DNA of 54,625 nucleotides. It comes from Acidobacteriota bacterium (GTDB lineage: Bacteria; Acidobacteriota; Vicinamibacteria; Vicinamibacterales; JAFNAJ01). Position numbers and translations under genes: made by a program. The stretch is taken from contig JAHDVP010000038.1 of NCBI GenBank assembly GCA_023384575.1, forward strand, positions 1 to 54,625, written 5' to 3'. The first letter of the stretch is position 1. The number at the start of each line of letters is the position of its first letter. The notes under the pieces are model-generated. The model searched no databases. It saw nothing but the letters and a program-made list of their open reading frames with translations, and was not told the DNA's origin. Shown here in pieces: positions 24,009 to 33,197 of the stretch.

Positions 24009-25175
24009 TCAGCCGAGTAGCAGCTTGGCAATGGTCTGCAGCTGCATGTTCGACGTGCCCTCGTAGATCTGGCCGATCTTCTGGTCGCGGTACAGCTTCT
24101 CGACCGGGTAGTCCTTCGTGAACCCGTAGCCGCCGAAGAGATTCACCGCGAGCGACGCCACCCGTTCGGCGACTTCAGACGAGAAGATCTTGGCCATGGC
24201 CGCCTCGGCCAGAAACGGCCGGCCCGCGTCGCGCAGCCGGGCCGCGTTGTACACGAGCAGGCGGGCCGCCTCGACGTCGGTGGCCGCGCGGGCCAGCTGG
24301 AACTGCACGCCCTGGAAGTCGGCGATGGCCCGGCCGAACTGCTTGCGCTCCTTGACGTACCTCACGGCGTGGTCGAGCGCGCCTTGCGCCAGCCCCACCA
24401 TCTGCGCGCCGATGCCGATCCGCCCCTCGTTGAGCGTTTCGATGGCCACCTTGTAACCCTTCCCGACGTCGCCGAGCACGGCGTCCTTGGCCACCCGACA
24501 GTCCTCGAACAGCAGCTCGCACGTGCTGCTCGCGCGGATGCCGAGCTTGTCCTCCTTCTTGCCCACGCTGAAGCCGGGCGTGCCGCGGTCGACCAGGAAC
24601 GCCGTGATCGCGCGGTACCCGGCGGCCGGATCCACCGTCGCGAACACGATGAAGAGGTCGGCCTCGTTTCCGTTCGTGATCCAGAGCTTGCGGCCGTTGA
24701 GCACCCACGCGTCGCCCGCGTCGACGGCCCGCGACGTCAGCGCGAACGCGTCGCTGCCCGATCCGGCCTCCGAGAGCGCGTAGGCCCCCAGGGTCTTCGT
24801 GGCGAGCGCCGGCAGGTAGCGTCCGAGCTGCGGCTCGTTCGCCCATCGCAGCAGCGCGTTGATGACCAGCGTGTTCTGCACGTCGACGAGCACGCCCACC
24901 GACGGGTCGACCTGCGACAACGCCTCGACGGCGAGCACCGCGTGAAAGAACGTACCGCCGCTGCCGCCGAACCGCTCCGGGATCTCGATGCCCATGACGC
25001 CGAGATCGAAGAGCCGGTCGATCAGCTCACGCGGGATCTTCGCGTGCTCGTCCATCTCGCGCACGAGCGGCTTCACCTGTTGCTCGGCGAACTCCCGGAC
25101 GCTGTCGCGGAGCAGCACCTCGTCTTCGAGCAGCGTGGTCAGGGGCGGGGTCTTGACGTCGACAGCTTGGGTCAC
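24009..25175 (-). CDS. Acyl-CoA dehydrogenase
   Basis: A 388-aa flavoenzyme of the short/medium-chain type. It shows GAYALSEAGSGSDAFAL, KLWITNGNEADLFIVFA, KERKQFGRAIADFQGVQF, and the catalytic Glu in GQIYEGTSNMQ, in contrast to the paralogue at 21051. It oxidises acyl-CoA to enoyl-CoA, passing electrons to electron-transfer flavoprotein. GTG 25175 is chosen because GAGGAG lies 9 nt upstream; a longer frame to 25298 adds only Arg/Pro-rich sequence. It is divergent from the VWFA gene and followed by the HAD gene. Confidence 0.94.
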   Translation of the reverse strand: MTQAVDVKTPPLTTLLEDEVLLRDSVREFAEQQVKPLVREMDEHAKIPRELIDRLFDLGVMGIEIPERFGGSGGTFFHAVLAVEALSQVDPSVGVLVDVQNTLVINALLRWANEPQLGRYLPALATKTLGAYALSEAGSGSDAFALTSRAVDAGDAWVLNGRKLWITNGNEADLFIVFATVDPAAGYRAITAFLVDRGTPGFSVGKKEDKLGIRASSTCELLFEDCRVAKDAVLGDVGKGYKVAIETLNEGRIGIGAQMVGLAQGALDHAVRYVKERKQFGRAIADFQGVQFQLARAATDVEAARLLVYNAARLRDAGRPFLAEAAMAKIFSSEVAERVASLAVNLFGGYGFTKDYPVEKLYRDQKIGQIYEGTSNMQLQTIAKLLLG

Positions 25176-25307
25176 GCGTCGTTCTCCTCGATCGGGGCCG
25201 ATCTGCGGGGGTGGCTCCGAGGGCCGGGGCGGACGGCGTCGGTCGATCCGTCCGGCACGGCCGCCTCCCACCGGAGCCGCACGCCCAAATGGTATCATTG
25301 AGTGAAA

Positions 25308-25325
25308 TTCCGTGACTTTCCGTGA
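25308..25325. promoter_or_regulatory. Direct repeat TTCCGTGA in a divergent intergenic region
   Basis: TTCCGTGA occurs at 25308-25315 and 25318-25325, one helical turn apart, in an A+T-richer patch between the acyl-CoA dehydrogenase (-) and VWFA (+) genes. A TATCAT hexamer lies just upstream (25293-25298). This resembles a tandem operator but could be coincidental. Confidence 0.3.
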
Positions 25326-25389
25326 AGTCGGGGCTTCCGGCCGCCGCCGGCCGGCGCGCCGGCGCGAGCGGGACAGGACAGGAGTCGTG

Positions 25390-27522
25390 ATGCGGGGCCC
25401 AGCCCACTCTTTCCGTCAGGCGGTCGACACGCGCCGCGTCTCGCGACGCGCCGCCCTCGCGCTCGCGGTGCTGCTGGGCCTGGCCATCGGACCAGCCCAG
25501 CCGCGCGCGCAGCAGGCCCCGGCGTCACCCGCGAGCCCCGGCCAGCAGGCACCGCAGCAGGAGCCGCAGCCACAGGAACAGCCCGTCTTTCGCACCGAAT
25601 TGACGTTCGTCCGCGTCGACGCCATCGTCACCGACCGGCAGGGCAACCCGGTGACCGACCTGACGCCGGACGATTTCGAGGTGTTCGAGGACGGCAAGCC
25701 GCAGGCCATCGAGACCTTCAAGCGCATCGACGTGACGGGCGAGCCGGCGCCCGGTGCGGAGATCGCCCGGCCGATTCGGACCGCCTACGACGAAGAGTCG
25801 GAGGCCCAGCGGGAAGACGTCCGGCTGTTCGCCATCTTCCTCGACGACTACCACGTCCGACGTGGGGCCAGCCTGAGCGTGCGCGAGCCGCTCATTCGCT
25901 TCATCGAGAACCAGCTCGGCCCGCTCGACATGGTCGCGCTGATGTACCCGCTCCAGCCCGTGGGCGACGTGGTCTTCACGCGCAACCACCGCGCCATCGT
26001 CGACGCGATCAGGAAGTTCGACGGGCGGAAGTACGACTACACGCCGCGCAACAGCATCGAAGAGCAGTACTCGATGTACCCGGCGGAGTGGGTCGAACGC
26101 ATCCGCAACCAGGTCTCGCTCTCGGCGCTTCGAGCCCTGATGGTGAGGCTTGGCGGCCTGCGCGAGGGGCGCAAGTCGGTCATCCTCGTCAGCGAGGGGT
26201 ACACGAATTACCTTCCGCCGCAGATGCGCGACCCGGTCGCGAGCATGCCGGGCATCGGCAATCCCAACCGGCGCAACCCCATGGCCGGCGAACGCGACTA
26301 CGGCGAGGAGCGGTACCAGTTCTTCCAGAGCGTCGACATGATGCGCGATCTGCAGGACGTGTACGCCGAGGCGAACCGGTCGAACACGTCGATCTACGCG
26401 CTCGATCCGCGCGGGCTCGCACCCTTCGAATTCGATATCAACGAGGCGGTGGGGACTGGCGTCGACTCGAGGGTGCTCGGTGAGACGATGGACACCCTGC
26501 GCGTGCTCGCCGACCAGACCGACGGGCGCGCGATCGTCAATCGCAACGACCTCGAGAGCGGGCTCCGCCAGGTCGTCCGCGATTCGAGCGCGTACTACCT
26601 GATCGGCTACAACTCGACGCAGGCGCCGGCGGATGGCAAGTTTCACGAGATTCGCGTGCGCGTGAAGCGGCCAGGCCTGCAGGTGCGGGCCCGCAAGGGC
26701 TACTGGGCCCTGACGGCCGCCGAGATGGAGACCGCGATGGCCCCTCCCAAACCCGGGCCCGACCCGGCCATCGCCGACGCGCTCGCGTCGGTCGAGGCGC
26801 CGAGCCGCGCACGGGTGGTGCGGACCTGGCTGGGCACCGAGCCCGCCGAACACGGGCGCACCAAGGTGACCTTCGTCTGGGAGCCGGTGCCGCCCCTTCC
26901 CGGCGACCGACGCCCCGCGGCCAGCCGCGTCTCGGTGATCGCCGCCGGACAGGAGGAGGCCTATTTCCGCGGTCGAGTGCCCGACGGGGCGCCGGCGGCG
27001 GCGACGAGCGGTGTCGTGTCTCGAGGCGGTGGCCGCGCCGAGTTCGAGGCCGCGCCGGGACGCCTGCAGTTGCGCCTGTCGGTCGAGGGGCCGGCCGGCG
27101 AGGTCATCGACTCCGACCTGCTCGACATCACCGTGCCGGACTTCACCGGGCCCCAGGTCGGCCTCTCGTCGCTCGAGGTCTTCCGCGCCTCGACGGCCCG
27201 TGAGTTCCAGGCAGTGAGCCGCGACCCGCTGGCCGTGCCGTCTGCCGCCCGGGAGTTCCGGCGGACCGAACGCCTCTTGATCCGCTTCAGCACATTCGGG
27301 CCCGGCACCGAACCCGTACAGACGACGGCGCGGCTGCTGAATCGTCTGGGTCAGCCGATGTCCGACCTGACGCTGGAGGCCATCCAGGGAGACGACACGG
27401 AGCGCTGGCAGGTGCAGCTGCCGCTGTCCGGCCTGCCGGCCGGCGAGTACCTCGTCGAGGTCAGGTCGACGGCTGCCGGTGAGCAAGCCAAGCAGCTGCT
27501 CGGGTTCCGCGTCGTGAGCTGA
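25390..27522 (+). CDS. Secreted VWFA-related domain protein
   Basis: 710 aa. The N-terminus has an Arg-rich region with twin Arg (VSRRAAL) and a hydrophobic signal sequence ending near AQA, so Sec or Tat export is likely. A Gln/Pro-rich linker precedes a VWFA-related domain (about 65-400) of the type abundant in Acidobacteriota: LTFVRVDAIVTDRQGNPVTD, DDFEVFEDGKPQ, RLFAIFLDDYHVR and YYLIGYNST. The remaining about 300 residues look beta-rich. It probably acts at the cell surface or periplasm in protein-protein interactions. AGGAG at 25380-25384 supports ATG 25390. Confidence 0.88.
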   Translation: MRGPAHSFRQAVDTRRVSRRAALALAVLLGLAIGPAQPRAQQAPASPASPGQQAPQQEPQPQEQPVFRTELTFVRVDAIVTDRQGNPVTDLTPDDFEVFEDGKPQAIETFKRIDVTGEPAPGAEIARPIRTAYDEESEAQREDVRLFAIFLDDYHVRRGASLSVREPLIRFIENQLGPLDMVALMYPLQPVGDVVFTRNHRAIVDAIRKFDGRKYDYTPRNSIEEQYSMYPAEWVERIRNQVSLSALRALMVRLGGLREGRKSVILVSEGYTNYLPPQMRDPVASMPGIGNPNRRNPMAGERDYGEERYQFFQSVDMMRDLQDVYAEANRSNTSIYALDPRGLAPFEFDINEAVGTGVDSRVLGETMDTLRVLADQTDGRAIVNRNDLESGLRQVVRDSSAYYLIGYNSTQAPADGKFHEIRVRVKRPGLQVRARKGYWALTAAEMETAMAPPKPGPDPAIADALASVEAPSRARVVRTWLGTEPAEHGRTKVTFVWEPVPPLPGDRRPAASRVSVIAAGQEEAYFRGRVPDGAPAAATSGVVSRGGGRAEFEAAPGRLQLRLSVEGPAGEVIDSDLLDITVPDFTGPQVGLSSLEVFRASTAREFQAVSRDPLAVPSAAREFRRTERLLIRFSTFGPGTEPVQTTARLLNRLGQPMSDLTLEAIQGDDTERWQVQLPLSGLPAGEYLVEVRSTAAGEQAKQLLGFRVVS

Positions 27523-27535
27523 GCCGACCGCTGGG

Positions 27536-27557
27536 GCCGCGCGCGTCCACGCGCGGC
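27536..27557. terminator. Bidirectional hairpin between convergent genes
   Basis: An 8-bp stem GCCGCGCG (27536-27543) / CGCGCGGC (27550-27557) with a 6-nt loop lies between the VWFA stop (27522) and the stop of the PPDK-N protein on the other strand (27559). There is no T tract on either side, so its termination strength is uncertain. Confidence 0.5.
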
Positions 27558-27558
27558 G

Positions 27559-30381
27559 TCAGGCCTCCGTGCGCCGGCGGTTGCGCCCGGGGCGCACGGT
27601 CACCTCGGGTGTCACGAGAAGGCCCACCGCCCGGTCGACGTCCCCGTTCATCAGCACCCGGAGCACCTGCCCGCCCGTGGCCTGCGGGACGTCGATCACG
27701 CGAAGCGTGTCGGCGAGGTGCCCGTAGTCGGGCAGCAGGTTCGTCAGGATGCTCGGCGACTCCTTGAGCCAGGCGTCGGCCAACCGCGCCTCCGGATCGT
27801 CCGGAAAGATCGGCAGGTACCGGATGTCGGCTTCGACGAGGTCCTGGAAGAAGTGCGTGCCGAAGGACACCTCCGGCACGTACTGCCCTCGCCGCGCGGC
27901 GATCTCGACGAGCAGCGCCGTGTTGTTGATGTCGGAGTAGGTCACGCTGACGCCGAGCGTGATGTCGCCACGGCTGCCCCAGCGCCCGGGGCCGAGCAGC
28001 GCGAACTGGCGCTTCGGCAGCAGGCCGTTGAGGCGGCCCACGGCCCGGCCGACGTCCTTGAGCGACTCGAGATCGCCGAGCGCGTGGTAGCGCTCCGGAT
28101 CGACGTAGACGAGGTGGGTGAGGTCGGGCACGCGGCCGTTCGAGACGAAGCGGTTGGCGAGGAAGACCACGCGCTCCGCCGGCAGATCGACCGGGATGGC
28201 CGCTGGCGCCGCGTCTGGCGAGAACGACTGTGCCCGGCACTGCAGGATGTAGAAGTCGGTGCCGTCGGAGGCGAACTCGATGTCGACCGGGTAGCCCAGC
28301 TTCTCCGAGAGCACGCGAAGGATGGTGCGGATGCGGGGCATGAAGGAGGTGCCCGCGACGAGCCCCTCGAAGGTCGCGACGAGCCGGCTCGGGTCGAGCG
28401 TCGAGACGAGGCCGAGGGGAGGGTGCAGCCGGCCATCGTCGTACACCGAGAACACTCGTGAGAGCGCGGGGTACTCCGCGGCGCAGGCCGACAGCAGGGC
28501 GTCGATGGGGACCGTCTCGAACCGCCGGCTCTCGAGGTTGATCAGGTCGACCTTGCGGGGGGCATACCGCAGGACCTCGTCGGGCGTTGCGCTCGCGCGC
28601 AGGCCCGGTTGACCCGGCGAGAGCAGCACGGGGTAATCGTCGCTCAGCCGATCGACCGCGCGCGTGCCAAGGCCCGGCACGAGGCGCACCAGGCCGTCCT
28701 CGCGGCGGATGCGGGCCGACCAGCGGTGCTCGTTGCGGCTGAACGCCACCCCGGCGTATGCCGGCAGGAAGTAGTGGCCCACGCGCCTGCCCACGACCTC
28801 TTGAATCAGGATGCCCATCTCCTCGTGCACGTCGAGCAGGCCGCGATCGGCCCGGTATTCGATGGGGTCGGGCCCGAAAATCGACGCCCACACCTCGGCG
28901 ACGGCATCCATCAGCGCCGCGAGCCGCTCGCGCTTGGTGCCCTGGTTCGCGAGGAAGAGGCTCTTGTACTTCCCGGAGAAGGCCGCTCCCACGCGATCTT
29001 CGAGCAGGCTCGAGCTGCGGACGACGAGCGGGCCGTCGACGTCGTCGAGCGCAATCGACAGCCCGCGCGCGATGTCGGGTGGGAAGTCGGAGTTCTTGAA
29101 GACCTGGATGATGTGCGGGTACTCGCGCCGTACCTGGTCGAGCTCGAGGTACTTTCGGTCGTAGACGTCCTCGAGGTGATTGAACTCGATGAACGCCAGC
29201 AGGGCGTCCGACGACAGGTACCAGGTCTTCGGCGTCTTGACGTGGCTCGTGGCGTGCGCGGTCTCCTCCGACCGCCGCAGGACCTGGCCCGCGAGGAAGA
29301 GGCCCGCGCCCTTGCCGCCGATCTTGCCGTGGCTGCCGCTCGGCGCGACGATGCGGCGAACGAGCTCGAGGAAGTCGTCGACCTCCGTGTACTGCTTCGC
29401 CGTGTTGATGTAGTCGACGTCGTCGTTGAGGAACCGCCGCACGAGGGCGACGCGCAGCGCCATCTGCCGCGTGCGCGACAGGTTCCGATCGGTGACGTGG
29501 AGTTGCTGGTATCGTTCGAGGGCGGCGGCAATGTCCGGCAGCGACGTCCCGAGGTTCTCGACCGCCTCCATGAGGAACCCCGACTTGTCGTCCTTCATCC
29601 AGCGGTGAAGGCAGTCGAGGATTTCGCCGTCGCTGAGGTGGCGCGCGGCAATCGCGAACGCCTCGTTGACCACCGCGAGCACCGTGTCGAGGCTGGTCTT
29701 GTCGACCGGGCGGTTGTCGTCGGCGTCCGACGCCGGTCCGACGCGCAGGCTCGACGAGAAGCGCTGGAGCAGCGCCTGCGCCTCGTCGACCCCGTTCCAG
29801 CACAGGTAGTTCAGCATGCGCCGGGAGATGCGCATGAGCAGGTGGTGATCGGCCTGGCGGAGGAAGTCGACGATCACCGCCCAGGCCGGCCGGTCCGGCC
29901 GCGTGCCCTCGACGGCCCCGGGGTCGGGGGCCGTCGGCCGCGAAAGACCCTGCAGGCGGCGCTGGCCGACCCACAGGGCCAGCCGATCGGCGATGGCCGC
30001 GAGCAGCCGGTGTTCCTCCTTGAGGAACGGCCCGTCGTCGTCGGCGGGGCACTCCTCACCGTAGAACACCTCGATGGCCCCCACGGCGTCGCCGGCCACC
30101 ACCACGTCGGCCCGCAGGACCCACGGCGTTTCGGCCGCCCGGGGGGGCTGGTAGACGACGCCATCGAGCACGATGCGTGCCCAGCAGACGGCCGGGTGCC
30201 GCCACCCGAGCGGGATCTCGGCGAGCAGCCCCCGGCACACCTCGTCTGGCGACGCGTCGACCCGCCGGCACACGTCGTGCACCCGATAGAGACAGTTCAG
30301 CTCCTTGGCTCGCTCCTCGAGCCGCGCGAGCACCGCGTCCATCGGGCCGTCGGCAAACGACGGGTCGGGCGGGACCGGCAT
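27559..30381 (-). CDS. GAF plus PEP/pyruvate-binding (PPDK-N ATP-grasp) domain protein
   Basis: 940 aa. A GAF-like domain occupies about 15-145. A helical region follows, then an ATP-grasp domain of the PPDK N-terminal type (about 345-700): KIGGKGAGLFLAGQVL, LVVRSSSLLEDRVGAAFSGKY and PVDIEFASDGTDFYILQCR. The C-terminal about 200 residues carry LLGPGRWGSRGDITLG and YSDINNTALL. The phosphohistidine swivel motif (T-x-H-A) and the PEP-binding barrel of PEP synthase and PPDK are not seen, so it is probably not a PEP synthase. It starts 9 nt after the glutamate dehydrogenase stop, implying co-transcription. Confidence 0.82.
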   Translation of the reverse strand: MPVPPDPSFADGPMDAVLARLEERAKELNCLYRVHDVCRRVDASPDEVCRGLLAEIPLGWRHPAVCWARIVLDGVVYQPPRAAETPWVLRADVVVAGDAVGAIEVFYGEECPADDDGPFLKEEHRLLAAIADRLALWVGQRRLQGLSRPTAPDPGAVEGTRPDRPAWAVIVDFLRQADHHLLMRISRRMLNYLCWNGVDEAQALLQRFSSSLRVGPASDADDNRPVDKTSLDTVLAVVNEAFAIAARHLSDGEILDCLHRWMKDDKSGFLMEAVENLGTSLPDIAAALERYQQLHVTDRNLSRTRQMALRVALVRRFLNDDVDYINTAKQYTEVDDFLELVRRIVAPSGSHGKIGGKGAGLFLAGQVLRRSEETAHATSHVKTPKTWYLSSDALLAFIEFNHLEDVYDRKYLELDQVRREYPHIIQVFKNSDFPPDIARGLSIALDDVDGPLVVRSSSLLEDRVGAAFSGKYKSLFLANQGTKRERLAALMDAVAEVWASIFGPDPIEYRADRGLLDVHEEMGILIQEVVGRRVGHYFLPAYAGVAFSRNEHRWSARIRREDGLVRLVPGLGTRAVDRLSDDYPVLLSPGQPGLRASATPDEVLRYAPRKVDLINLESRRFETVPIDALLSACAAEYPALSRVFSVYDDGRLHPPLGLVSTLDPSRLVATFEGLVAGTSFMPRIRTILRVLSEKLGYPVDIEFASDGTDFYILQCRAQSFSPDAAPAAIPVDLPAERVVFLANRFVSNGRVPDLTHLVYVDPERYHALGDLESLKDVGRAVGRLNGLLPKRQFALLGPGRWGSRGDITLGVSVTYSDINNTALLVEIAARRGQYVPEVSFGTHFFQDLVEADIRYLPIFPDDPEARLADAWLKESPSILTNLLPDYGHLADTLRVIDVPQATGGQVLRVLMNGDVDRAVGLLVTPEVTVRPGRNRRRTEA

Positions 30382-30390
30382 GTCAGCGGT

Positions 30391-31677
30391 TCAGACCCAG
30401 CCCCGGTCGCGGCAGGCCTTGGCGACCCGGCTGATCGAGATGACGTAGGCGGCATCGCGCATGTACAGCTTCTGGCGGCGGGCGAGCTCGCTCACCGCGG
30501 CGAAGGCCGAGGTCATCTTGAGATCGAGCTTGCTGAGGACTTCGTCCTTCTCCCAGTAGTAGTTGGAGTTGCTCTGCACCTGCTCGAAGTAGCTGCAGGT
30601 GACGCCGCCCGCGTTGGCGAGGAAGTCGGGGATGACGAAGATGCCGCGCTCGGCGAGGATCCGGTCGGCCTCGGGCGTGGTCGGCCCGTTGGCGCCCTCG
30701 GCCAGCATCTTCACGCGGGCGTGGATGCGGCCGGCGTTGTCGCCGCGCACCTGGTTCTCGAGCGCCGACGGAATCAGGAGGTCGACTTCCTGCGTGAGCC
30801 AGTCGTCGCCGGGCAGCACCTCGTAGCCGAGCTCGCGCGCCCGGGCCTTGTCGATGCCGCCGAACGTGTCGGTGATCCCGACGAGCTCGTCGACGTCGAT
30901 GCCGGACGACTTGCGGAAGGCGTACGAGGCCTGATCGGCCTGGTCCCACGACGACACGCAGACGACGGTGCCGCCGAGCTGCTGGAGCAACCGCACGGCG
31001 TACTGCGCGACGTTGCCGAACCCCTGCACGCTGGCGGTCACGCTCGACGGCGCGATGCCCATCTCGCGCAGGGCCTCGCGCACCGTGTAGATCACGCCGT
31101 AGCCTGTGGCCTCGGTGCGTCCGAGCGAGCCGCCCATGCCGACGGGCTTGCCGGTGATGAAGCCGGGGTACTTCGCCCCGTGGATGACCTCGAACTCGTC
31201 GAGCATCCACAGCATGTGCTGCGGCGTGGTCATCACGTCGGGTGCCGGGACGTCGGAGAGCGGCCCCACGTTCTTCGCCATCTGCCGGACCCAGCCGCGG
31301 CAGATCTGTTCCTGCTCGCGGGCGCTCAGGTGGTGCGGGTCGCAGATGACGCCGCCCTTGCCGCCGCCGAGCGGGATGTCGACGACCGCGCACTTCCAGG
31401 TCATCCACATGGCGAGCGCGCGCACCGTGTCGACCGTCTCCTGCGGATGGAAGCGGATGCCGCCCTTGGCCGGGCCGCGCGCGTCGTTGTGCTGCACGCG
31501 GAAGCCGCGGAAGACGCGCGTCTGTCCATCGTCCATCCTCACGGGAATGGCGACCTGGTACTCACGAAGCGGCTCGCGCAGCAGCTCGCGCGACCCTCGA
31601 TCGAGCTCGAGGATGTCGGCGACGTGATCGAACTGCCGTTGGGCCATCTGGAACGAGTTGAACTCTTTGGTGGCCAC
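30391..31677 (-). CDS. gdhA: Glutamate dehydrogenase (Glu/Leu/Phe/Val family)
   Basis: 428 aa. The substrate region reads RGPAKGGIRFHP and VDIPLGGGKGG (with catalytic Lys), followed by VPAPDV and the Rossmann block TASVQGFGNVAQYA. It interconverts glutamate and 2-oxoglutarate; cofactor preference is not determinable by eye. GTG 31677 is chosen because AGGAGG lies 7 nt upstream (complement of 31685-31690); the frame continues upstream to 31755 but without family similarity. It leads an operon with the PPDK-N protein. Confidence 0.95.
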   Translation of the reverse strand: MATKEFNSFQMAQRQFDHVADILELDRGSRELLREPLREYQVAIPVRMDDGQTRVFRGFRVQHNDARGPAKGGIRFHPQETVDTVRALAMWMTWKCAVVDIPLGGGKGGVICDPHHLSAREQEQICRGWVRQMAKNVGPLSDVPAPDVMTTPQHMLWMLDEFEVIHGAKYPGFITGKPVGMGGSLGRTEATGYGVIYTVREALREMGIAPSSVTASVQGFGNVAQYAVRLLQQLGGTVVCVSSWDQADQASYAFRKSSGIDVDELVGITDTFGGIDKARARELGYEVLPGDDWLTQEVDLLIPSALENQVRGDNAGRIHARVKMLAEGANGPTTPEADRILAERGIFVIPDFLANAGGVTCSYFEQVQSNSNYYWEKDEVLSKLDLKMTSAFAAVSELARRQKLYMRDAAYVISISRVAKACRDRGWV

Positions 31678-31863
31678 GGATCGGCCTCCTTGGCGGGGGC
31701 GGTCGGAGAGGAAACAGGGGGATTTCGGCCGCCGGAGACGCCCGGCGGCGACCATGTCGATCGAGCGTAGCCCTGCCGCTGGGGCAAGTCAAGCGGCCCG
31801 CTTGTCTGGCGCTGTGGAGCTCCCGTCCCCGCCGCTGCTCTCCGGGCCGCAGTAGAATCGCTC

Positions 31864-32344
31864 ATGGCCGTTGTGTCTCACGGCGAGCCGAACCAGCCTT
31901 CTGGCGGCGTTGGGTCGATGACCGCCCCTCCCGCAGATGCTCCCATTGACGCCAATGGGAACCTCACCGCCGATGGCACGCGTACCTTCGAGTGGGATGC
32001 GCGCAATCAGCTGGTTGCCGTCACCGTCGGCACGCACCGGAGCGAATTCGTCTACGACGGGCTGCAGCGGCGCGTGCGACAGGTCGAGAAAAAGGCAGCG
32101 TCCGCGAAGTGACGGACGCCACCGGGGCGCTGCTGGCGCGCTACGCGTTCGACCCATGGGGCCGGCGCACGCTCACGGCCGGCGCCGACGTCACGACGGT
32201 CGGCTTCACGGGGCATCGGACGCACACGGGCTCTGGGCTCGCGCTGGCGCTGTATCGCGGCTACGACGCGGGGCTCGGGCGCCGGTTCGGTCAGGATCGA
32301 ATTGGATTCTCGGCGGGCAGAATTACTGCGAGGACGTCGATACA
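31864..32344 (+). pseudogene. Decayed RHS/YD-repeat fragment
   Basis: Frame one encodes DANGNLTADGTRTFEWDARN and YDGLQRRVRQVEK, classic RHS sequence, beginning at about 31948 after an unrelated N-terminal stretch. At an A5 run near 32088-32095 the sense passes to another frame with GSVREVTDATGALLARY and YDAGLGRRFGQDRIGFSAG (the RHS-associated core). The roughly 35 codons normally between VEK and GSVRE are missing, and a second frameshift near 32315 precedes an NYxxxVDxRP-like tail. This is therefore a remnant with an internal deletion and at least two frame breaks. A TAGAAT hexamer precedes the ATG (31853-31858). Confidence 0.82.
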
Positions 32345-32427
32345 CGGCCCGGGAGCGCCAACCGATCCGAACGAACGGCGCCCGCCGGCACGCGTGAGCG
32401 GGCCAAGGGCGCCGGATCCATTGGATG

Positions 32428-32652
32428 TCAGGCCGTCCGCTTCGACTGGGCTTGCTTCTCGGCGAGTTCCAGGAGCAAACGCAGCGCTCGGTTCACCGAG
32501 GAGGAGTCCGGGAACGCCTTGGCGACATCGGCATCAAGGAGAACGATGTTCGTGCCAGCCTGGTACGCCACGTGATGCGTGCCGCGGACGCCGCTCGTGA
32601 AGTCGTACTCTGGCCGAAGTTCGTCAGGCTCCCGGTCTTTCGTCTGATTCAT
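32428..32652 (-). CDS. brnA: BrnA-like antitoxin
   Basis: 74 aa, containing LRPEYDFTSGVRGTHHVAYQ and NIVLLDADVAKAFPDSSSVN followed by RALRLLLELAEK, the pattern of BrnA-type ribbon-helix-helix antitoxins (YDF-SKGVRG, then D-x-D-V-A-x-x-F-P-D). It should neutralise BrnT and repress the operon. It overlaps the toxin gene upstream by 29 nt, the normal toxin-first order for brnTA. An AAGGAG tract lies upstream of the ATG. The pair appears intact, unlike everything around it. Confidence 0.86.
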   Translation of the reverse strand: MNQTKDREPDELRPEYDFTSGVRGTHHVAYQAGTNIVLLDADVAKAFPDSSSVNRALRLLLELAEKQAQSKRTA

Positions 32653-32911
32653 AGGCTCTTCGCTCCTTGGGCGCTGCCGCCCGAGCGTGGATGATCCGGA
32701 TTCGACCCTCGCGTTCAGTGTACGCCACGACCAGCACCCGCGCGCGCAGGGATCGCCCGACGCTCAGAAATCGGGCTTCGCCTGCCGAACGGTCGGGATC
32801 GGGAATCGTCACCTCGAGCGGGTCGCCGAAGACGCTGGAGGCTTCAACGAAATCAACGCCATGCTTCTCGAGATTGGCCACCGCCTTCTCCGAATCCCAC
32901 TCGAATTCCAC
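32624..32911 (-). CDS. brnT: BrnT family ribonuclease toxin
   Basis: 95 aa: EFEWDSEKAVANLEKHGVDF, then VFGDPLEVTIPDPDRS, RFLSVGRS, LVVAYTEREGRIRIIHAR and a basic C-terminus, matching the BrnT family (RelE-like ribonuclease fold). The start is GTG 32911; the purine tract GGAGG is only about one base away, so initiation may be weak or coupled. It overlaps the antitoxin gene. It lies in a graveyard of broken genes, consistent with selfish retention of a toxin-antitoxin module. Confidence 0.87.
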   Translation of the reverse strand: MEFEWDSEKAVANLEKHGVDFVEASSVFGDPLEVTIPDPDRSAGEARFLSVGRSLRARVLVVAYTEREGRIRIIHARAAAPKERRAYESDERPGA

Positions 32912-33197
32912 CTCCAGAGTCTACCGTCGTCAGCCTAGATCGAGAACACTGGCGCGGGCCCCCGCTGCGGGGAGGCCGGGGCCGGTCGCGGCGGCGGTCT
33001 AGCCGTTGAACCTGGGCACTGGACGGCGCTGGTCCGGCGGACGGGCGGCCGCCACTTGCCCGCGCGACGCGGGCCCTGGCCGACCAGGTGCGGGCGACGC
33101 GCAGTTCCGGCTGGTAGCAGTGACCGACCCGACGGGGCAGGTGACGCACGGCTGGCGGCGAGCGACGGGCGGCCGGACGTGTGGTGGCCGCCCGCTT

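Noticed and set aside
28609-31770. 1053-codon open frame on the + strand antisense to the PPDK-N and gdhA genes
   Set aside because: It is composed of Arg/His/Val/Asp-rich sequence with no motifs and mirrors strongly supported minus-strand genes; long antisense frames are expected where third codon positions are almost all G or C.
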